A stretch of 64,000 nt of DNA from the NCBI GenBank assembly GCA_001936135.1, contig CP012822.1, forward strand, positions 620,001 to 684,000. The letters run 5' to 3'. The translations under genes and the position numbers were made by a program. Below are positions 40,146-50,474 of the stretch, one piece after another. Origin of the DNA: Saccharomycopsis fibuligera x Saccharomycopsis cf. fibuligera (Eukaryota; Ascomycota; Saccharomycetes; Ascoideales; Saccharomycopsidaceae). Below the pieces are notes generated by a model, which searched no databases, was not told the origin of the DNA, and saw only the letters and a list, made by a program, of their open reading frames with translations. The stretch's first letter is position 1; each line of letters opens with the position of its first letter.

Positions 40146-42386
40146 TTAAAAATGAGCAGATAAATCTTCATCGCGGCTGTACCACCACTGGATTGCTCTA
40201 TCAGCTTTGCTCAACCCTAGTTCTCCGGAAATAGTATTCCATAAATGCATCTGGCAAAACTGTTGTTCCTCGCTGCTGCAACCTCGAGAAATTTCCCTGT
40301 ACAACTTCTGCAACCAAAACACCAAAACTTCGGTATCCAAGTATGGGATTGTTTTTATGAAGGCTAATATGAATGCTGATTTGACAGTTGGTGGGATTCT
40401 TGCTGAGTCATCGGTTGTTTGTGATGAGGGAGAATCTGCTGACCGCAATTGGAGATCAATGGTTTTACGACCTGGTGATTCTTGTTTTATTTTTCTGAAA
40501 AGTTTTTGAGTGAAGTTTTTTTGTAAATCGTGATCATAACTCCCAATTACCCCATTTTTGTGAATGTATTTCAGCACCGCCGCAGTAGCGAGCACTAATT
40601 GATGCGCACTTAACACTAAAGGAAATTGAAAAATCACCATATCAACATGGCTCAAAATATGTTTTGCATTGTATCTGGCAAGCCTTTCTAATTGGAAACT
40701 GCTCAATTTAACCGAATGTGCGCTTTCAAGTATGTTCCTAGTCGTGGCAACTTTATCAAAGTTTATGGTTCTGTAAGGTTTGCTGATAAATTCCGTAGTT
40801 ACTAAAACAATCACCTCATCGTAGTAAGATGGGGAGCAAAACAATACCAAAGTTTCCCAAAATCCAAGAACAAATAAAAATTTGGATCTGTTAATAGAAT
40901 CGTTTACCAAATCTTTAAAAATTATGTTTTGTAAGAAAAAATCACTCAAAATTTCACCTGTAGAAAGTGACGCATTTTTGTTTTCGCGGGTGGTTTGCAA
41001 AAGGATTTCAGTTGCGGTGGTGTAAACGGTCTTGTATGCCAAGAACCCACCAGTCCCTATTTCTTCAAGTATGAAATGGTAAAAAAAAAAGATTTTCAAA
41101 ATCTTGACTGAGAAAGAATGGAAGTGAGCTCGTTGGGAATGAATTGATGCATTTTTGCTGAACCAGGAAAATCTGACCAAGGGTAAATTATCATTCAACG
41201 TGTTTGAATCAAGTGCCAAAGTGACTATACCTTGCAAAATGATAACGTTTGAAAAAACAATATGTTTGAGTATACTCCAGCGCTCTTCTTCAAACTTTGT
41301 TGGATGTTGCTGCGATAACTGGGTTTTGAGAACTCGGTCATTGGATATACATGAATTATGAACGTTTACTGCAAACTGTAAAAGATTATTTAAACTAGCT
41401 TCAAGAACGTTAAACAGTTCTTCAGTTTGAAGCTTCCCTGTTTCTTGTATGGCCCGTTCAATAACAAACGACAATTTGCTGTATAATTTAATTACTGGTT
41501 TTTCTCTCAAAGTTTTTATAATATTATCATTATTGGCCCCGTTCTGGGAAACAATAAACTCTTTAAAATTATTGAAACCGTATTCAGATGCACTTATCAA
41601 ATGAAGGCCAAATATGCATATTTTTGGATTTTCAAGCAGTTTCTTATGGCTATTGTCAAGTTCAGGAAAAATGCACGCCAACGATACCAAATTTAACGCC
41701 TTTACTTTATAAACTTCTTCACCAAATTGTTCAATTGCAAGACTGTTACCGGGATGCAGATTCCAATTGGCCAAAGTATTAAAATTCTTGACGGCAATCA
41801 GTTTATGCAACTTGTTAAAATTCTGAAAGAACAATGCTTGCTCAGGAGTGATGTATTCATTTAGTAGACTTTGAGATAATGCTAACCCAGCAATCACCAA
41901 GTTTTGTTTCAAAAAATCAAGAGGAAATTTTGAGTGTGCAAAAGTCAAAATTGCAGCAAGAATACGATTATAAAAAACTGTTAATGGTATAGTGGGTGTT
42001 GAAATTAATATCTTCTTTTGAACAGCCGCACTAATGACTTCAATGATCAAATAGGACTCTTCAAAACTGTTGACTTTTTGCTCTGCTTGATTGAAGTAGA
42101 CCTGAGAGTTTAATAATGCAACAACAAGTCTGCTTACTTGTGCTTCTGACTTTAAAATTGGTAAATAATAAGCAACATTGGAAAGCAACTGTCTAGCCAA
42201 GGATTTTGGTTTTGAGTGTGATGTTATTGTTGCTGCTTTCAAGATATTGATCAAATTGTCCACTTCTGCTTCCTGATCAGACGCCGTTGGATGCGTTATT
42301 ACTCCTGCTTTTGTTGAAGGTGTGGCTCGCGTATTGATATTGAGCTTCTCAAGTAATTTTTTCCCCTCTGGACCCAAATGATTCAT
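40146..42386 (-). CDS. Putative peroxin Pex8-like helical protein
   Basis: Start at ATG 42386 (MNHLGPEGKKLLEKLN), 746 residues; 12 more codons are open from a TTG. Mostly alpha-helical, hydrophobic-rich without clear transmembrane helices or named motifs. The C-terminal part has FILAFIKTIPYLDTEVLVFWLQKLY, LWNTISGELGLSKADRAIQWWYSRDED; this helical-repeat pattern and a WWY near the end remind me of Pex8, the intraperisomal peroxin linking the docking and RING complexes. However, Pex8 usually ends in a PTS1 (SKL/AKL) and this protein ends in AHF. I give Pex8 as the best guess at low confidence. The CDS itself is solid, given its length and lack of low complexity. Confidence 0.45.
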   Translation of the reverse strand: MNHLGPEGKKLLEKLNINTRATPSTKAGVITHPTASDQEAEVDNLINILKAATITSHSKPKSLARQLLSNVAYYLPILKSEAQVSRLVVALLNSQVYFNQAEQKVNSFEESYLIIEVISAAVQKKILISTPTIPLTVFYNRILAAILTFAHSKFPLDFLKQNLVIAGLALSQSLLNEYITPEQALFFQNFNKLHKLIAVKNFNTLANWNLHPGNSLAIEQFGEEVYKVKALNLVSLACIFPELDNSHKKLLENPKICIFGLHLISASEYGFNNFKEFIVSQNGANNDNIIKTLREKPVIKLYSKLSFVIERAIQETGKLQTEELFNVLEASLNNLLQFAVNVHNSCISNDRVLKTQLSQQHPTKFEEERWSILKHIVFSNVIILQGIVTLALDSNTLNDNLPLVRFSWFSKNASIHSQRAHFHSFSVKILKIFFFYHFILEEIGTGGFLAYKTVYTTATEILLQTTRENKNASLSTGEILSDFFLQNIIFKDLVNDSINRSKFLFVLGFWETLVLFCSPSYYDEVIVLVTTEFISKPYRTINFDKVATTRNILESAHSVKLSSFQLERLARYNAKHILSHVDMVIFQFPLVLSAHQLVLATAAVLKYIHKNGVIGSYDHDLQKNFTQKLFRKIKQESPGRKTIDLQLRSADSPSSQTTDDSARIPPTVKSAFILAFIKTIPYLDTEVLVFWLQKLYREISRGCSSEEQQFCQMHLWNTISGELGLSKADRAIQWWYSRDEDLSAHF

Positions 42387-43322
42387 CTCTGAGTATGCAA
42401 TGCGATTGTAGATATTTAGCAATGATTGATGTAGTGGTATTCTGAAGAGTTCTTTTTCTCATCATTACGGCTGCGCTTCAATCAGCCAACTGAGCTCCAG
42501 AAAAAGTAAAAATCAATCGATCACTCAATCACCAACAACATGTCAGAACGTGATATCCGGCCGGAGGTGCTTGTGAGTATTAGGCGGGGACAAGAATCTT
42601 TCACACTATGGAAAGTCAAGCCAAACATCTCTGTATTAACGCTATTTTATGGCTATCGTTAGCGATTTCACCATTATCAATGTTATTTAAAAGTGTACAA
42701 GAGTTATGTGTATCTTTGCGTGTTGCATTAAATTCTATACGGAGTCACGTTAACTTGCGCTTCCGATGTGCATTTAGTGGCTATTTTGAGTCAAACTTGG
42801 GATCAAAGTTAATGAGAATTACACCGTTATAGAAGTATAGAATTGCTACGTGCTATGATCGACGTTATATAATTCTTTGAAATGCATATACAGCAGCTTC
42901 GTATGTCTTTGTCTGAATAAAGCCCAAAACAAGCTATGAGCCATAATAATCTACGCTACTGGCAAAAACAAAATGTGAATTTACCGGTTATATGAATACC
43001 AAAAAAACATTTGGAGAGCTCAATTGTAAAGATTCCTTTTTAATAAATTGAATATTTTTTGTTAATTTATTTATTTTGAATATTTAGAAAATATACGTTT
43101 ATGGATGATATTATCCCATTTCGAATAGTTACCGTGTATTCATAGCCTCTATCTTGCCAACCAAGTTCTTGAACCTTATAATTGATTAAAGGTTCATTAG
43201 AGGATCGCAAAAAACAAAAACACAAAACGTAGCAAACAACAAAAGGATATGAATTAATAATCTCAAATAATAATATTCACACTAATCTGCGGTGACAAGC
43301 TTGGGCTCAAAGGGTCTCAAAC
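42387..43322. other. Intergenic region with an unresolved short frame
   Basis: Holds a 40-codon frame at 42540-42662 (+) described in the findings. Other frames (42608-42832) are not convincing. AT-rich toward INH1; no repeat of note. Confidence 0.45.
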
Positions 43323-43580
43323 TTATTTTTTTTCAATGTTCTTAATTTGAGATTCCAATTGAGTAGTTTGTTCCTTAATTTGAGCCAAGCTTTCTCTCAA
43401 TTTTTTCAATTGTTCTTGTTCATGTTCTCTGACATACAAGTCTTCTTCAGCTTTTTCTCTCTTGTTGAAAGCTTGGGATCCAGAACCAACGGCACCTTCA
43501 GAGTAAGTTCTAGCAGAAATGGCCAATCTCTTGGAGACGGTGTTGGAGATAACGGAACGACGGGCTAAAGCGAAAACCAT
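43323..43580 (-). CDS. INH1: Mitochondrial F1-ATPase inhibitor (IF1 family)
   Basis: 85 residues, the exact length of S. cerevisiae Inh1. The N terminus (MVFALARRSVISNTVSKRLAISARTYSEG) is a presequence ending in the RxYSEG type cleavage region shared with yeast homologues. GSGSQAFNKREKAEEDLYVREHEQEQLKKLR is the inhibitory segment, with the conserved F-x-KRE-x-A-E-E motif, followed by a coiled coil with heptads. It blocks ATP hydrolysis by reversed F1Fo in de-energised mitochondria. Stf1 is the paralogue; which of the two this is cannot be settled, though Inh1 fits better. Confidence 0.92.
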   Translation of the reverse strand: MVFALARRSVISNTVSKRLAISARTYSEGAVGSGSQAFNKREKAEEDLYVREHEQEQLKKLRESLAQIKEQTTQLESQIKNIEKK

Positions 43581-44223
43581 TTTATTAATGTTAATGTTGT
43601 TGTTGTGGCGGTGTGTTATAGTGTACTGATTGAATGGATTGAGGCAAGTGTAATTGAAGATTGCGATACAATTCGGGGTAGAAAGAGGTGTCGAGTACGT
43701 ATTTTATTTTTTTGCTAAGGAGTGGGAAACTGCGTCAAAAGCGCCGCCAGTGATTCGACACTTCACTGGCGATGGTTGGGTAGCCCCGGGCATCGCATGA
43801 CAGGTTGCTGCAGCAGTTTGCCACTTTCGCCTGCAAGTTGGGGTCACGATGAGACACCCCTATACTAAATATATAAGAATCAAAAGTAGATAATAACATA
43901 TGTATTTAATACAAACCGTCACAGTACAATAGGCAGAACGAAAAGAAAAAAAAGTAACTAAATAAAGTAAAAAAGATGTAGACCATATAACCAAATAGTC
44001 TCTCATACCGAAAAATCAAACCTGTCAACCCAAAAATCTTAAAAACAAAGAAAATAAAGCGCAAAAAAAAAAAAAAAATAAAAATAAAAATAAAAATAAT
44101 AAATAAATAAATAAATAAAAATAAAATAAAATAAAATACAATAAAAAACTAGTAACTAAATAGCAAAATATAGCAATTCCAGCCCGTTACAGTAAACTTG
44201 ATCTAAGCAAACTTCCGTACTAA
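43581..44223. other. Intergenic region INH1 promoter
   Basis: The right part (about 44056-44150) is a low-complexity tract of AAAAT/AAAT units. No gene. Confidence 0.6.
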
Positions 44224-46536
44224 TCAGTACTCAATTTCTGAGTCCAAGATCTCATATTCATCCGATAAGTAGTCATTTTCTTCAAGATCAACTGAACCGG
44301 TAGTAGAGCTGAAAATGTCATGATCATGGTCATGGTCACGGTCCTCTTCTGTAAACCCATCGGGACCTTTAGCTTCTTGAGAAGAAACAAAATCAATATC
44401 CTTGTCCTTCTCATCGTCATCAGATTGAGTTAATGATGGGGTGCTGGAATGTCTACCTCTAATGCTACTTTCAGCATCCAAGAAAATGGAAGACTCCTTC
44501 AATAATGTTGGTAAAATCACAACAGAAGAAACAGAGTCAGATTTAAATTCTGGTGTAACGGTTCTACTGCTACTGTACTCTTCTTTTTCAGATTCAGCAT
44601 CAGCATTGTTAGCCGTAACAGCCTTTTCTTCAGAATCAACCTTTTCCGCTCTAAAATCATCCTTCTTTTCCAAGAATTTTTCAGCTCCAGTTTTCTTTGA
44701 TTCTTGTGCTTCTTCTTTTTCAACCTCTGAGGTTTCGATTTTCACACCATTATCATTGTTTTGTTCTATGGCTTTACTAGAAGCTGTATCATTTTCAACC
44801 TTTGTAGAGTCTTCCCTTGAAGGCTCACCATCATTGTTTAACACCATGTCACCGGTATATAATGCTGCTTCTTTTGGGCCTTCATCTTGCTTTTTCTTGC
44901 TAGCCTCTGACTTAGACTGACAAGATCTTGACTCAGCCTCCTTGTTAGCCTGGATCATACATTTCAAGGCATCACGGTATTCTTCCGGTTTAGCTTTATC
45001 CAATTCAACTAAGTCAGTCAATTCATCAAACATGGCTGCTTTAGTAAGCAAAGTTCTCAAATTTTGAGCAGCATCATCGTTATCCAACAATTCAGACAAT
45101 TTTTGGCCAACTTCCGAGTGTTTTGGAATGTCAACATTAATGGTGGTGTCATTACTTGTGCTTGCATTCTCTTGACTACGAGCATAAGATGGAGGAGGTG
45201 GATAAGATGGGCGTGAATATCTTGGTTTAAACCCAGCGAAGCCATGTTGTCTTGTATTGATTTCCGAGATTGCTGAAGGAGAATAGAAATAGTAGGCAGG
45301 GTCTTTGATTTTTGCCATCATATGATCAGGATTGTGTTCTTCAGATGCGAAACCTGTACTCTCACATTTTTCACACAAATCGTAATCATTGCAAACCAAA
45401 CATTTGTAACGAATTCCTTTAAGAGGCTCTTTAGAGCTAGAACCACATCCGTCGCAAAATATGCGGTGATGTACAGCTCTATAGTTTGGATAAGCCAATT
45501 CCTCTAAACGGACTTCTGCCAAATTAGCCAAGCGCTCATATAATTCAAAGGCATTCAAAGTTTGAGACTTGATTTTGATCAAAGTATGTGAAGTAGCATG
45601 GTCTTCAGTAGCAAAACCTCGAGCTTCACAATCTCCACACAAGTCAAAATCGTCGCAATCCAAGCACTTGTAACGAACTCCCGATATACAATGAGGTCTT
45701 TCCCTACTAGATGCAGGGAAACAACCATCACAAATAGCAGAATGTTTTAATAGCCTTAATGATGAACCATTTTTTTTAATATCGGAAATATTCTCATATG
45801 CTTGATTTTTTATCCACTCTAAAGTTTCGTTAATAGTGACGAGCTTATCACCAATATCTTTGAAAACTTCGGTATTTGTGAAAATTTGAATGAGTTTATT
45901 TGCGTATTCATCGTCCAAAATTTCGTACAATTTTTCTTTGAGAGTAGTAACGGCTTCATCAAAAGTATTTTGTGGAGAAGGAGGCTTGATATCTTGTGAT
46001 GGTTTGCCAACGTTGCTAATTTCAATAGGCATCGGTTTGCGATTAGAGCTTCCATGTTGACCAACAACAGACTCATTGGCAGAGTTAATTGGCAAAGAAG
46101 ATGGTGTCTTTTCAACGATTGGAACATCGTCATTACTCAATTCTGAAACTTCACCAACAAATGATTGACGTTCACTAGAATCTTTGAAAACCATGTCCGA
46201 TGGATCAATCCATCCATATTGCGTCTTATTAACCGCAACCAACTTGATATAATTCTTAACCTTCAATGATCTTTTAAGGGATCTGTAATCTTCTTCTGAC
46301 TCTAATGGCACTAAGTCTTTTTGTCTTCTTGATTTTCTTCTCAAAGCCAAATCAGCATTGGCATCGATTTTTAAAATTTGTTTAATCACCGGCTTGAAAT
46401 TTTGCGAGTTAATTACATAGGGGGCAACTTTAACATTTTTTCTTACTTGCTGTACGGGCAGAGCAGCAGTGGTCTTTGTGCAATAAAGCAACTTAATAAA
46501 GACAGCATTAGATACATCTTCACCACTAAAAGACAT
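44224..46536 (-). CDS. NBR1/p62-like protein: PB1-like region, two ZZ zinc fingers, C-terminal AIM
   Basis: 770 residues. Residues about 8-105 resemble a PB1-type ubiquitin fold, with basic RRKSRRQKD and a final SEEDYRSLKRSLKVKNYIKLVAV. ZZ1 spans about 265-320 (ICDGCFPASS, GVRYKCLDCDDFDLCGDC, H-rich end SHTL). ZZ2 spans about 357-410 (FCDGCGSSSKEPLKGIRYKCLVCNDYDLCEKC, EHNPDHMM). A helical segment follows near 455-525, then an acidic, Glu-rich disordered region. The tail DEYEILDSEIEY contains YEIL (761-764), an Atg8-family-interacting motif (aromatic-x-x-Leu) in an acidic setting. This architecture is that of NBR1/p62 selective autophagy receptors; fungal NBR1 relatives deliver Ams1 and other hydrolases to the vacuole. 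Assigning the role is inference from architecture; I do not assign a gene symbol. Confidence 0.78.
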   Translation of the reverse strand: MSFSGEDVSNAVFIKLLYCTKTTAALPVQQVRKNVKVAPYVINSQNFKPVIKQILKIDANADLALRRKSRRQKDLVPLESEEDYRSLKRSLKVKNYIKLVAVNKTQYGWIDPSDMVFKDSSERQSFVGEVSELSNDDVPIVEKTPSSLPINSANESVVGQHGSSNRKPMPIEISNVGKPSQDIKPPSPQNTFDEAVTTLKEKLYEILDDEYANKLIQIFTNTEVFKDIGDKLVTINETLEWIKNQAYENISDIKKNGSSLRLLKHSAICDGCFPASSRERPHCISGVRYKCLDCDDFDLCGDCEARGFATEDHATSHTLIKIKSQTLNAFELYERLANLAEVRLEELAYPNYRAVHHRIFCDGCGSSSKEPLKGIRYKCLVCNDYDLCEKCESTGFASEEHNPDHMMAKIKDPAYYFYSPSAISEINTRQHGFAGFKPRYSRPSYPPPPSYARSQENASTSNDTTINVDIPKHSEVGQKLSELLDNDDAAQNLRTLLTKAAMFDELTDLVELDKAKPEEYRDALKCMIQANKEAESRSCQSKSEASKKKQDEGPKEAALYTGDMVLNNDGEPSREDSTKVENDTASSKAIEQNNDNGVKIETSEVEKEEAQESKKTGAEKFLEKKDDFRAEKVDSEEKAVTANNADAESEKEEYSSSRTVTPEFKSDSVSSVVILPTLLKESSIFLDAESSIRGRHSSTPSLTQSDDDEKDKDIDFVSSQEAKGPDGFTEEDRDHDHDHDIFSSTTGSVDLEENDYLSDEYEILDSEIEY

Positions 46537-46936
46537 AGTGAATTTATTGGATTATTACCTGAGTTAGATTAAAGTGTAGCGGTATTAATGATGACTTACT
46601 ACACAGTATTGGCATCAAGAGAAGGCGTAAAAAATGTTTAAAACCGGGCGGCAATATCAATCCCCTAAATGAGCCCCAGAAGACAAACAAGGCTTGCGAC
46701 ATCGCATCATCACCCAGACAGGGCCTCTAACTATTATATATATGTTATGTAATGCGGGTAGATGCACATATCACATAATTATTTTGCAAAATAGAAAGAA
46801 AAGTAATAAACTGAGGAATCGAAACAGATAATGACGGCAGGTAGACTGTGTCCGAGAGTTCATTCTGGTGTTACTAGAGGAACAATTCGCTGAATTCTGT
46901 TCTTTTGTAGCATATTTATCTGTTTTAATACCTCAA
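46537..46936. other. Divergent promoter of NBR1-like gene and MTC2
   Basis: 400 bp. An open frame extends from 46868 into MTC2 but begins with GTG, not ATG. No other feature seen. Confidence 0.55.
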
Positions 46937-48016
46937 ATGACCAATAATGTCGCAGTAGAGCATGACCAGTTTGCCGATGTGGATATTAACTTGTATATAG
47001 CACAAAAGCTATGTTTGATTGGCCAAAGACATTTGATAATTTCAAGTTCTGATCCGGTATACACTGAAAGAGAACTCAGAAAAATTAACAACAGATTTTT
47101 TAAATTTGTTGAACAACAGGAAGTGAGGTACTTAGTATGTGATAGCGGAACCAGTATCAGTGTGCTTAATGAAAATTTTCAGAGAAAACTGGACACTTCA
47201 CTAAAACAGCAACATGGTACAATAAACACGATTGATAAAAAGCTGGACAGCATTAACAGTGTGCCCAACAGCATGTCAAGCAAACAAATATTGATACTAA
47301 GAGGTCTAGAAAGAGCTTCTCTGAAATTTCAAGTTGCTTTGTTGGACATCATGAGAAACCATGAATTCAAAGCAAGGACAACAGCAAACAAGAATCCTAA
47401 TGACATATTCCTAATCGTTAGCATAATTGAAAGTATCGAGGGTAATGAAATTTGTTTATACAAATATTTACAAGACAAGTTTTGGTTTCGACAACCACAT
47501 CTTATTAATTATGAAAAACGCCATACAGCCTTATTTCAAAACTCACTGTCATCATTAGTGAGCTATGTCACTTCCTCCGACGAGCTGTTTACTTCAGTAG
47601 CTAAAGAAAGACTACAACTTGATTCAAAAGATCATCTCAAAGACGTATTTGAAAGCAGAGCCAAATTGCTGCAAATTTCAATAATTCCCGAAATAAAAAG
47701 GTACATTTTAGACATTATTATCTTCATAAGAAATCACAGAATAGTAATGGACGGCATACCTACGCGGTTCATTAAAGAATTTGAAGTTTTAGTACGATGC
47801 TTAGCAGTAATAAATAACTATGAATATATTACCCCGATAATTGTTAAGTTGGCAGCTAGAAAGTTTTTCCCTTTAAAAATCAATATTTGCAGCTATGAAG
47901 ATGAGGCCAGTTTAAATTGGGGAAGCGATATGAATTTGATTAAAATGATGATGAAAAAATGGAATGCGGATTTAGTGGTAGAGGACGTTTTAACTACAGT
48001 ACAAGCACCAATTTGA
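46937..48016 (+). CDS. MTC2: Mtc2-like protein, degenerate AAA/MoxR-type fold
   Basis: Start at ATG 46937 (MTNNVAVEHDQFADVDINL), 359 residues, close to 357 in S. cerevisiae Mtc2. ILRGLERASLKFQVALLDIMRN resembles the MoxR/Mg-chelatase signature around Walker B (DExERA-P-FQ-ALLE), and the C-terminal block EIKRYILDIIIFIRNHRIV...FEVLVRCLAVINNYEYITPIIVKLAARKFFPLKI matches the MoxR-type lid, where successive helices carry VTPEDV-like text. No Walker A (GxxxxGK) is visible, so it should not bind or hydrolyse ATP normally. Mtc2 was found in telomere-capping genetic screens and its biochemistry is unclear. I recall the family name from length and pattern; moderate confidence. Confidence 0.62.
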   Translation: MTNNVAVEHDQFADVDINLYIAQKLCLIGQRHLIISSSDPVYTERELRKINNRFFKFVEQQEVRYLVCDSGTSISVLNENFQRKLDTSLKQQHGTINTIDKKLDSINSVPNSMSSKQILILRGLERASLKFQVALLDIMRNHEFKARTTANKNPNDIFLIVSIIESIEGNEICLYKYLQDKFWFRQPHLINYEKRHTALFQNSLSSLVSYVTSSDELFTSVAKERLQLDSKDHLKDVFESRAKLLQISIIPEIKRYILDIIIFIRNHRIVMDGIPTRFIKEFEVLVRCLAVINNYEYITPIIVKLAARKFFPLKINICSYEDEASLNWGSDMNLIKMMMKKWNADLVVEDVLTTVQAPI

Positions 48017-48460
48017 GTAGGGAGGTTTAATAAATTGTTAATTATATCATACTATTAGCCTTAATACAACTATAGTATATGTTGTACAGTGCAACATGCG
48101 TGTGATCACGAAGGGGTTTTCATATTGTACAATATTGGAACCATTGCATATAAGATTTAACAATGTTTCAGTTGAAACGGCTCAAGCCAATTCATGTCAA
48201 AGAATGAAATGCCATTTTCAAGTCAATAAACCTTCTTTTTTATTCTTCAGTGTATATTATATAGTAGATAGTAGATATTCCTAAAATATTGCTGTTAATG
48301 TAGTGTCTACTTAATCAATCAATAAAAGAACTGTAAGCAGAATGATTAATAAACATTTTCAATGGCTATTCTTTAATTAATCACTTGCTTCAATCGGACA
48401 ACCTGTGACAAACCAGCGTTACGAAGCTTCATCTTAACTATACTATGGTAAGAAAAAATT
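48017..48460. other. Convergent region MTC2/AIP1
   Basis: AT-rich 3' flanks without gene. The frame 48096-48284 has no support. Confidence 0.55.
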
Positions 48461-50474
48461 TCAACTCTGAAATGTTACACCCCAAATCTTGATAGCAGAA
48501 TCATTACCAACACTGATAACCTCGTTGTTATTCACCCAAGCAACAGCATTAACCCCATCTTTATGGGCATTCAAAGCCTTAATGTTTCTAATTGGCTTAT
48601 CGACCGAATAAATAATAATATTTGTATCTAAAGAGCCACTAGCTACATACTTGCTATCTGTTGTCCATGAAATGGAATTAATTCTAGCAGTATGAAATGC
48701 CCATCTCGACGTCTGTATAGCTTTATCCACGATATTATACAATATAATTTTCCCAGAAGAATCACCAATAGCAGCATACTGTGAATTTGGTGAGATTTTG
48801 ATATGAGTTGGCTTATAGTTAGTTTTAAGGCTATGACCACTGACTGGTGATAAATCATTCACGCTGTAAAAATTGATATTAAAAGATTTGTCATCTCCAA
48901 CAATCACCAACTCATCATTCACATCAATTGTTGAAGCTTCATAATCAAGTTTTTTGACTGTGGTTTTCCCAGTTAAGGAATCCACCAAAGTGAGGTTACT
49001 GTCGTTAGTTACCAAGCCGTAAATACCACTAGAATTGACAGAAGATACTTTAACTGGTTGACTGTCCAACTTGAGTTCGCAAGACTCATCAAATTCCAAA
49101 TTGTTAGCTTTGGAAATTTTATCATCCCAGCCACTACTGAAGACTGAAGATTTGGCATCACTTACCAAATCACCAATCAAATTGCTATGACCCTTACCGC
49201 TAATGTAATTGGCAGTGCCTTCTCTTTGCTTCAAGTCCCATTGGGCAATTCTTCCATCGGCACTTCCAGTGTACAAACCATTATCATTGACCGTTAATGA
49301 AGTAATAGACTTCTGATGACCTTTTATTATACGTACTGGTTCAGTCGGTGTTTCTTTGGTAAAATAGTTCAAATTACCATTTAAGGATAAAGACACTATG
49401 TATTCTTTAGTGGCCACAACCCCCAATTGTTGGTTCTCAACACTTTTTGGTAATTTCCAAGTTTGTAACAATTCACCAGATTCAACGTCCCATAATTTCA
49501 CAGAAGCATCAGCAGAAGCAGTGACAAAATGTTTTGGACTATCCAATAACCATGAAACTGAGAAAATCCCACCTTCATGAGCTTCATTTGGCTTCAAATT
49601 CACATCACTAATATTCTTGACATATTCTCCGCTTTTCCCATCATAGACAACAATTTTTCTATCGGAACCAACACTGACAATATAATTACCATCAGTAGAA
49701 TATGCGACGTCTCTAACAAAATTGGTATGCTTGTCCCTAATTGATGAGATAAACTTATACGGAGGAGCACTAAGGAAAACAAGTGAACTATCATCACCAA
49801 CAGTTGCTGCTCTAAATGGTCTAGTTGGTTTAATGGTAACCGCGCTAATTTGAGCACTATGGCCGGAAATTTCACCAACTGAGTTTCCTGAATCAAATGT
49901 AAAACAATGGCCAAATCTCTCATTACTATTACCAACGGCAATAATTCGTTTGGAATCGGCATCCCAAGCAAGATCATTGATTCTGCCACCAATCACCGGA
50001 AAATCGCCTTTAACAATATGGTCTTCGCCAACGGTATCCCAAACTTTAACATTTCCCGATTCGTCTCCCGAGGCAACGTAGAATCCAGATGGTGAAAACT
50101 TAGCCACGGTGGTTGGATAATTGTGGCTAGTGAACTGGAGCACTTCATCTGGTTTAGCAACTGATCTTAAATAAATAGATTTCCCACTAGGATAAGCAAT
50201 TCTATCTGATTTGGGATCATAGGATAGGTGAACAGGAACTGCTCTTGTCGTGGATGGCAAAGGTGCCCAAGTTGAAGCTATAGTGTAAAAAAATCAGTTA
50301 GTTAATTTGACAATAAGGAAACTAAACACAACAATATGCTCCTGTTATTAACAAGTTCAGATTCAACGCATCTAATTTTTCGATATTGTTATGTAAACAA
50401 ACAGTCTATGAAAATATCAGCTCAATTCTATTGAGTAGCAGAAAATTACAAAACATACACTGTTTAATAGACAT
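48461..50474 (-). CDS. AIP1: Actin-interacting protein 1 (WD40, one intron)
   Basis: Exon 1 is 50459-50474 (ATG TCT ATT AAA CAG T) and exon 2 is 48461-50277; spliced, MSIKQSSTWAPLPSTTRAVPVHLSYDPK, total 610 residues (S. cerevisiae Aip1: 615). The body is two tandem seven-bladed WD40 propellers, with repeats such as GFYVASGDESGNVKVWD, HFVTASADASVKLWDVESGELLQTW, GLYTGSADGRIAQWDLK, YVASGSLDTNIIIYSVD and the last VISVGNDSAIKIWGV. Aip1 works with cofilin to sever and cap actin filaments in cortical patches. The N-terminal PSTTR-x-V-x-HLSYDP segment matches yeast homologues. Without splicing the start would be a TTG. Confidence 0.95.
50278..50458 (-). other. AIP1 intron (181 bp)
   Basis: Reverse strand donor GTATGT (50458-50453), branch TTAACTAAC about 20 nt before the acceptor, acceptor TATAG ending at 50278, phase 1. 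It links a 5-codon exon to an open frame that lacks its own ATG at a sensible place. Confidence 0.92.
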
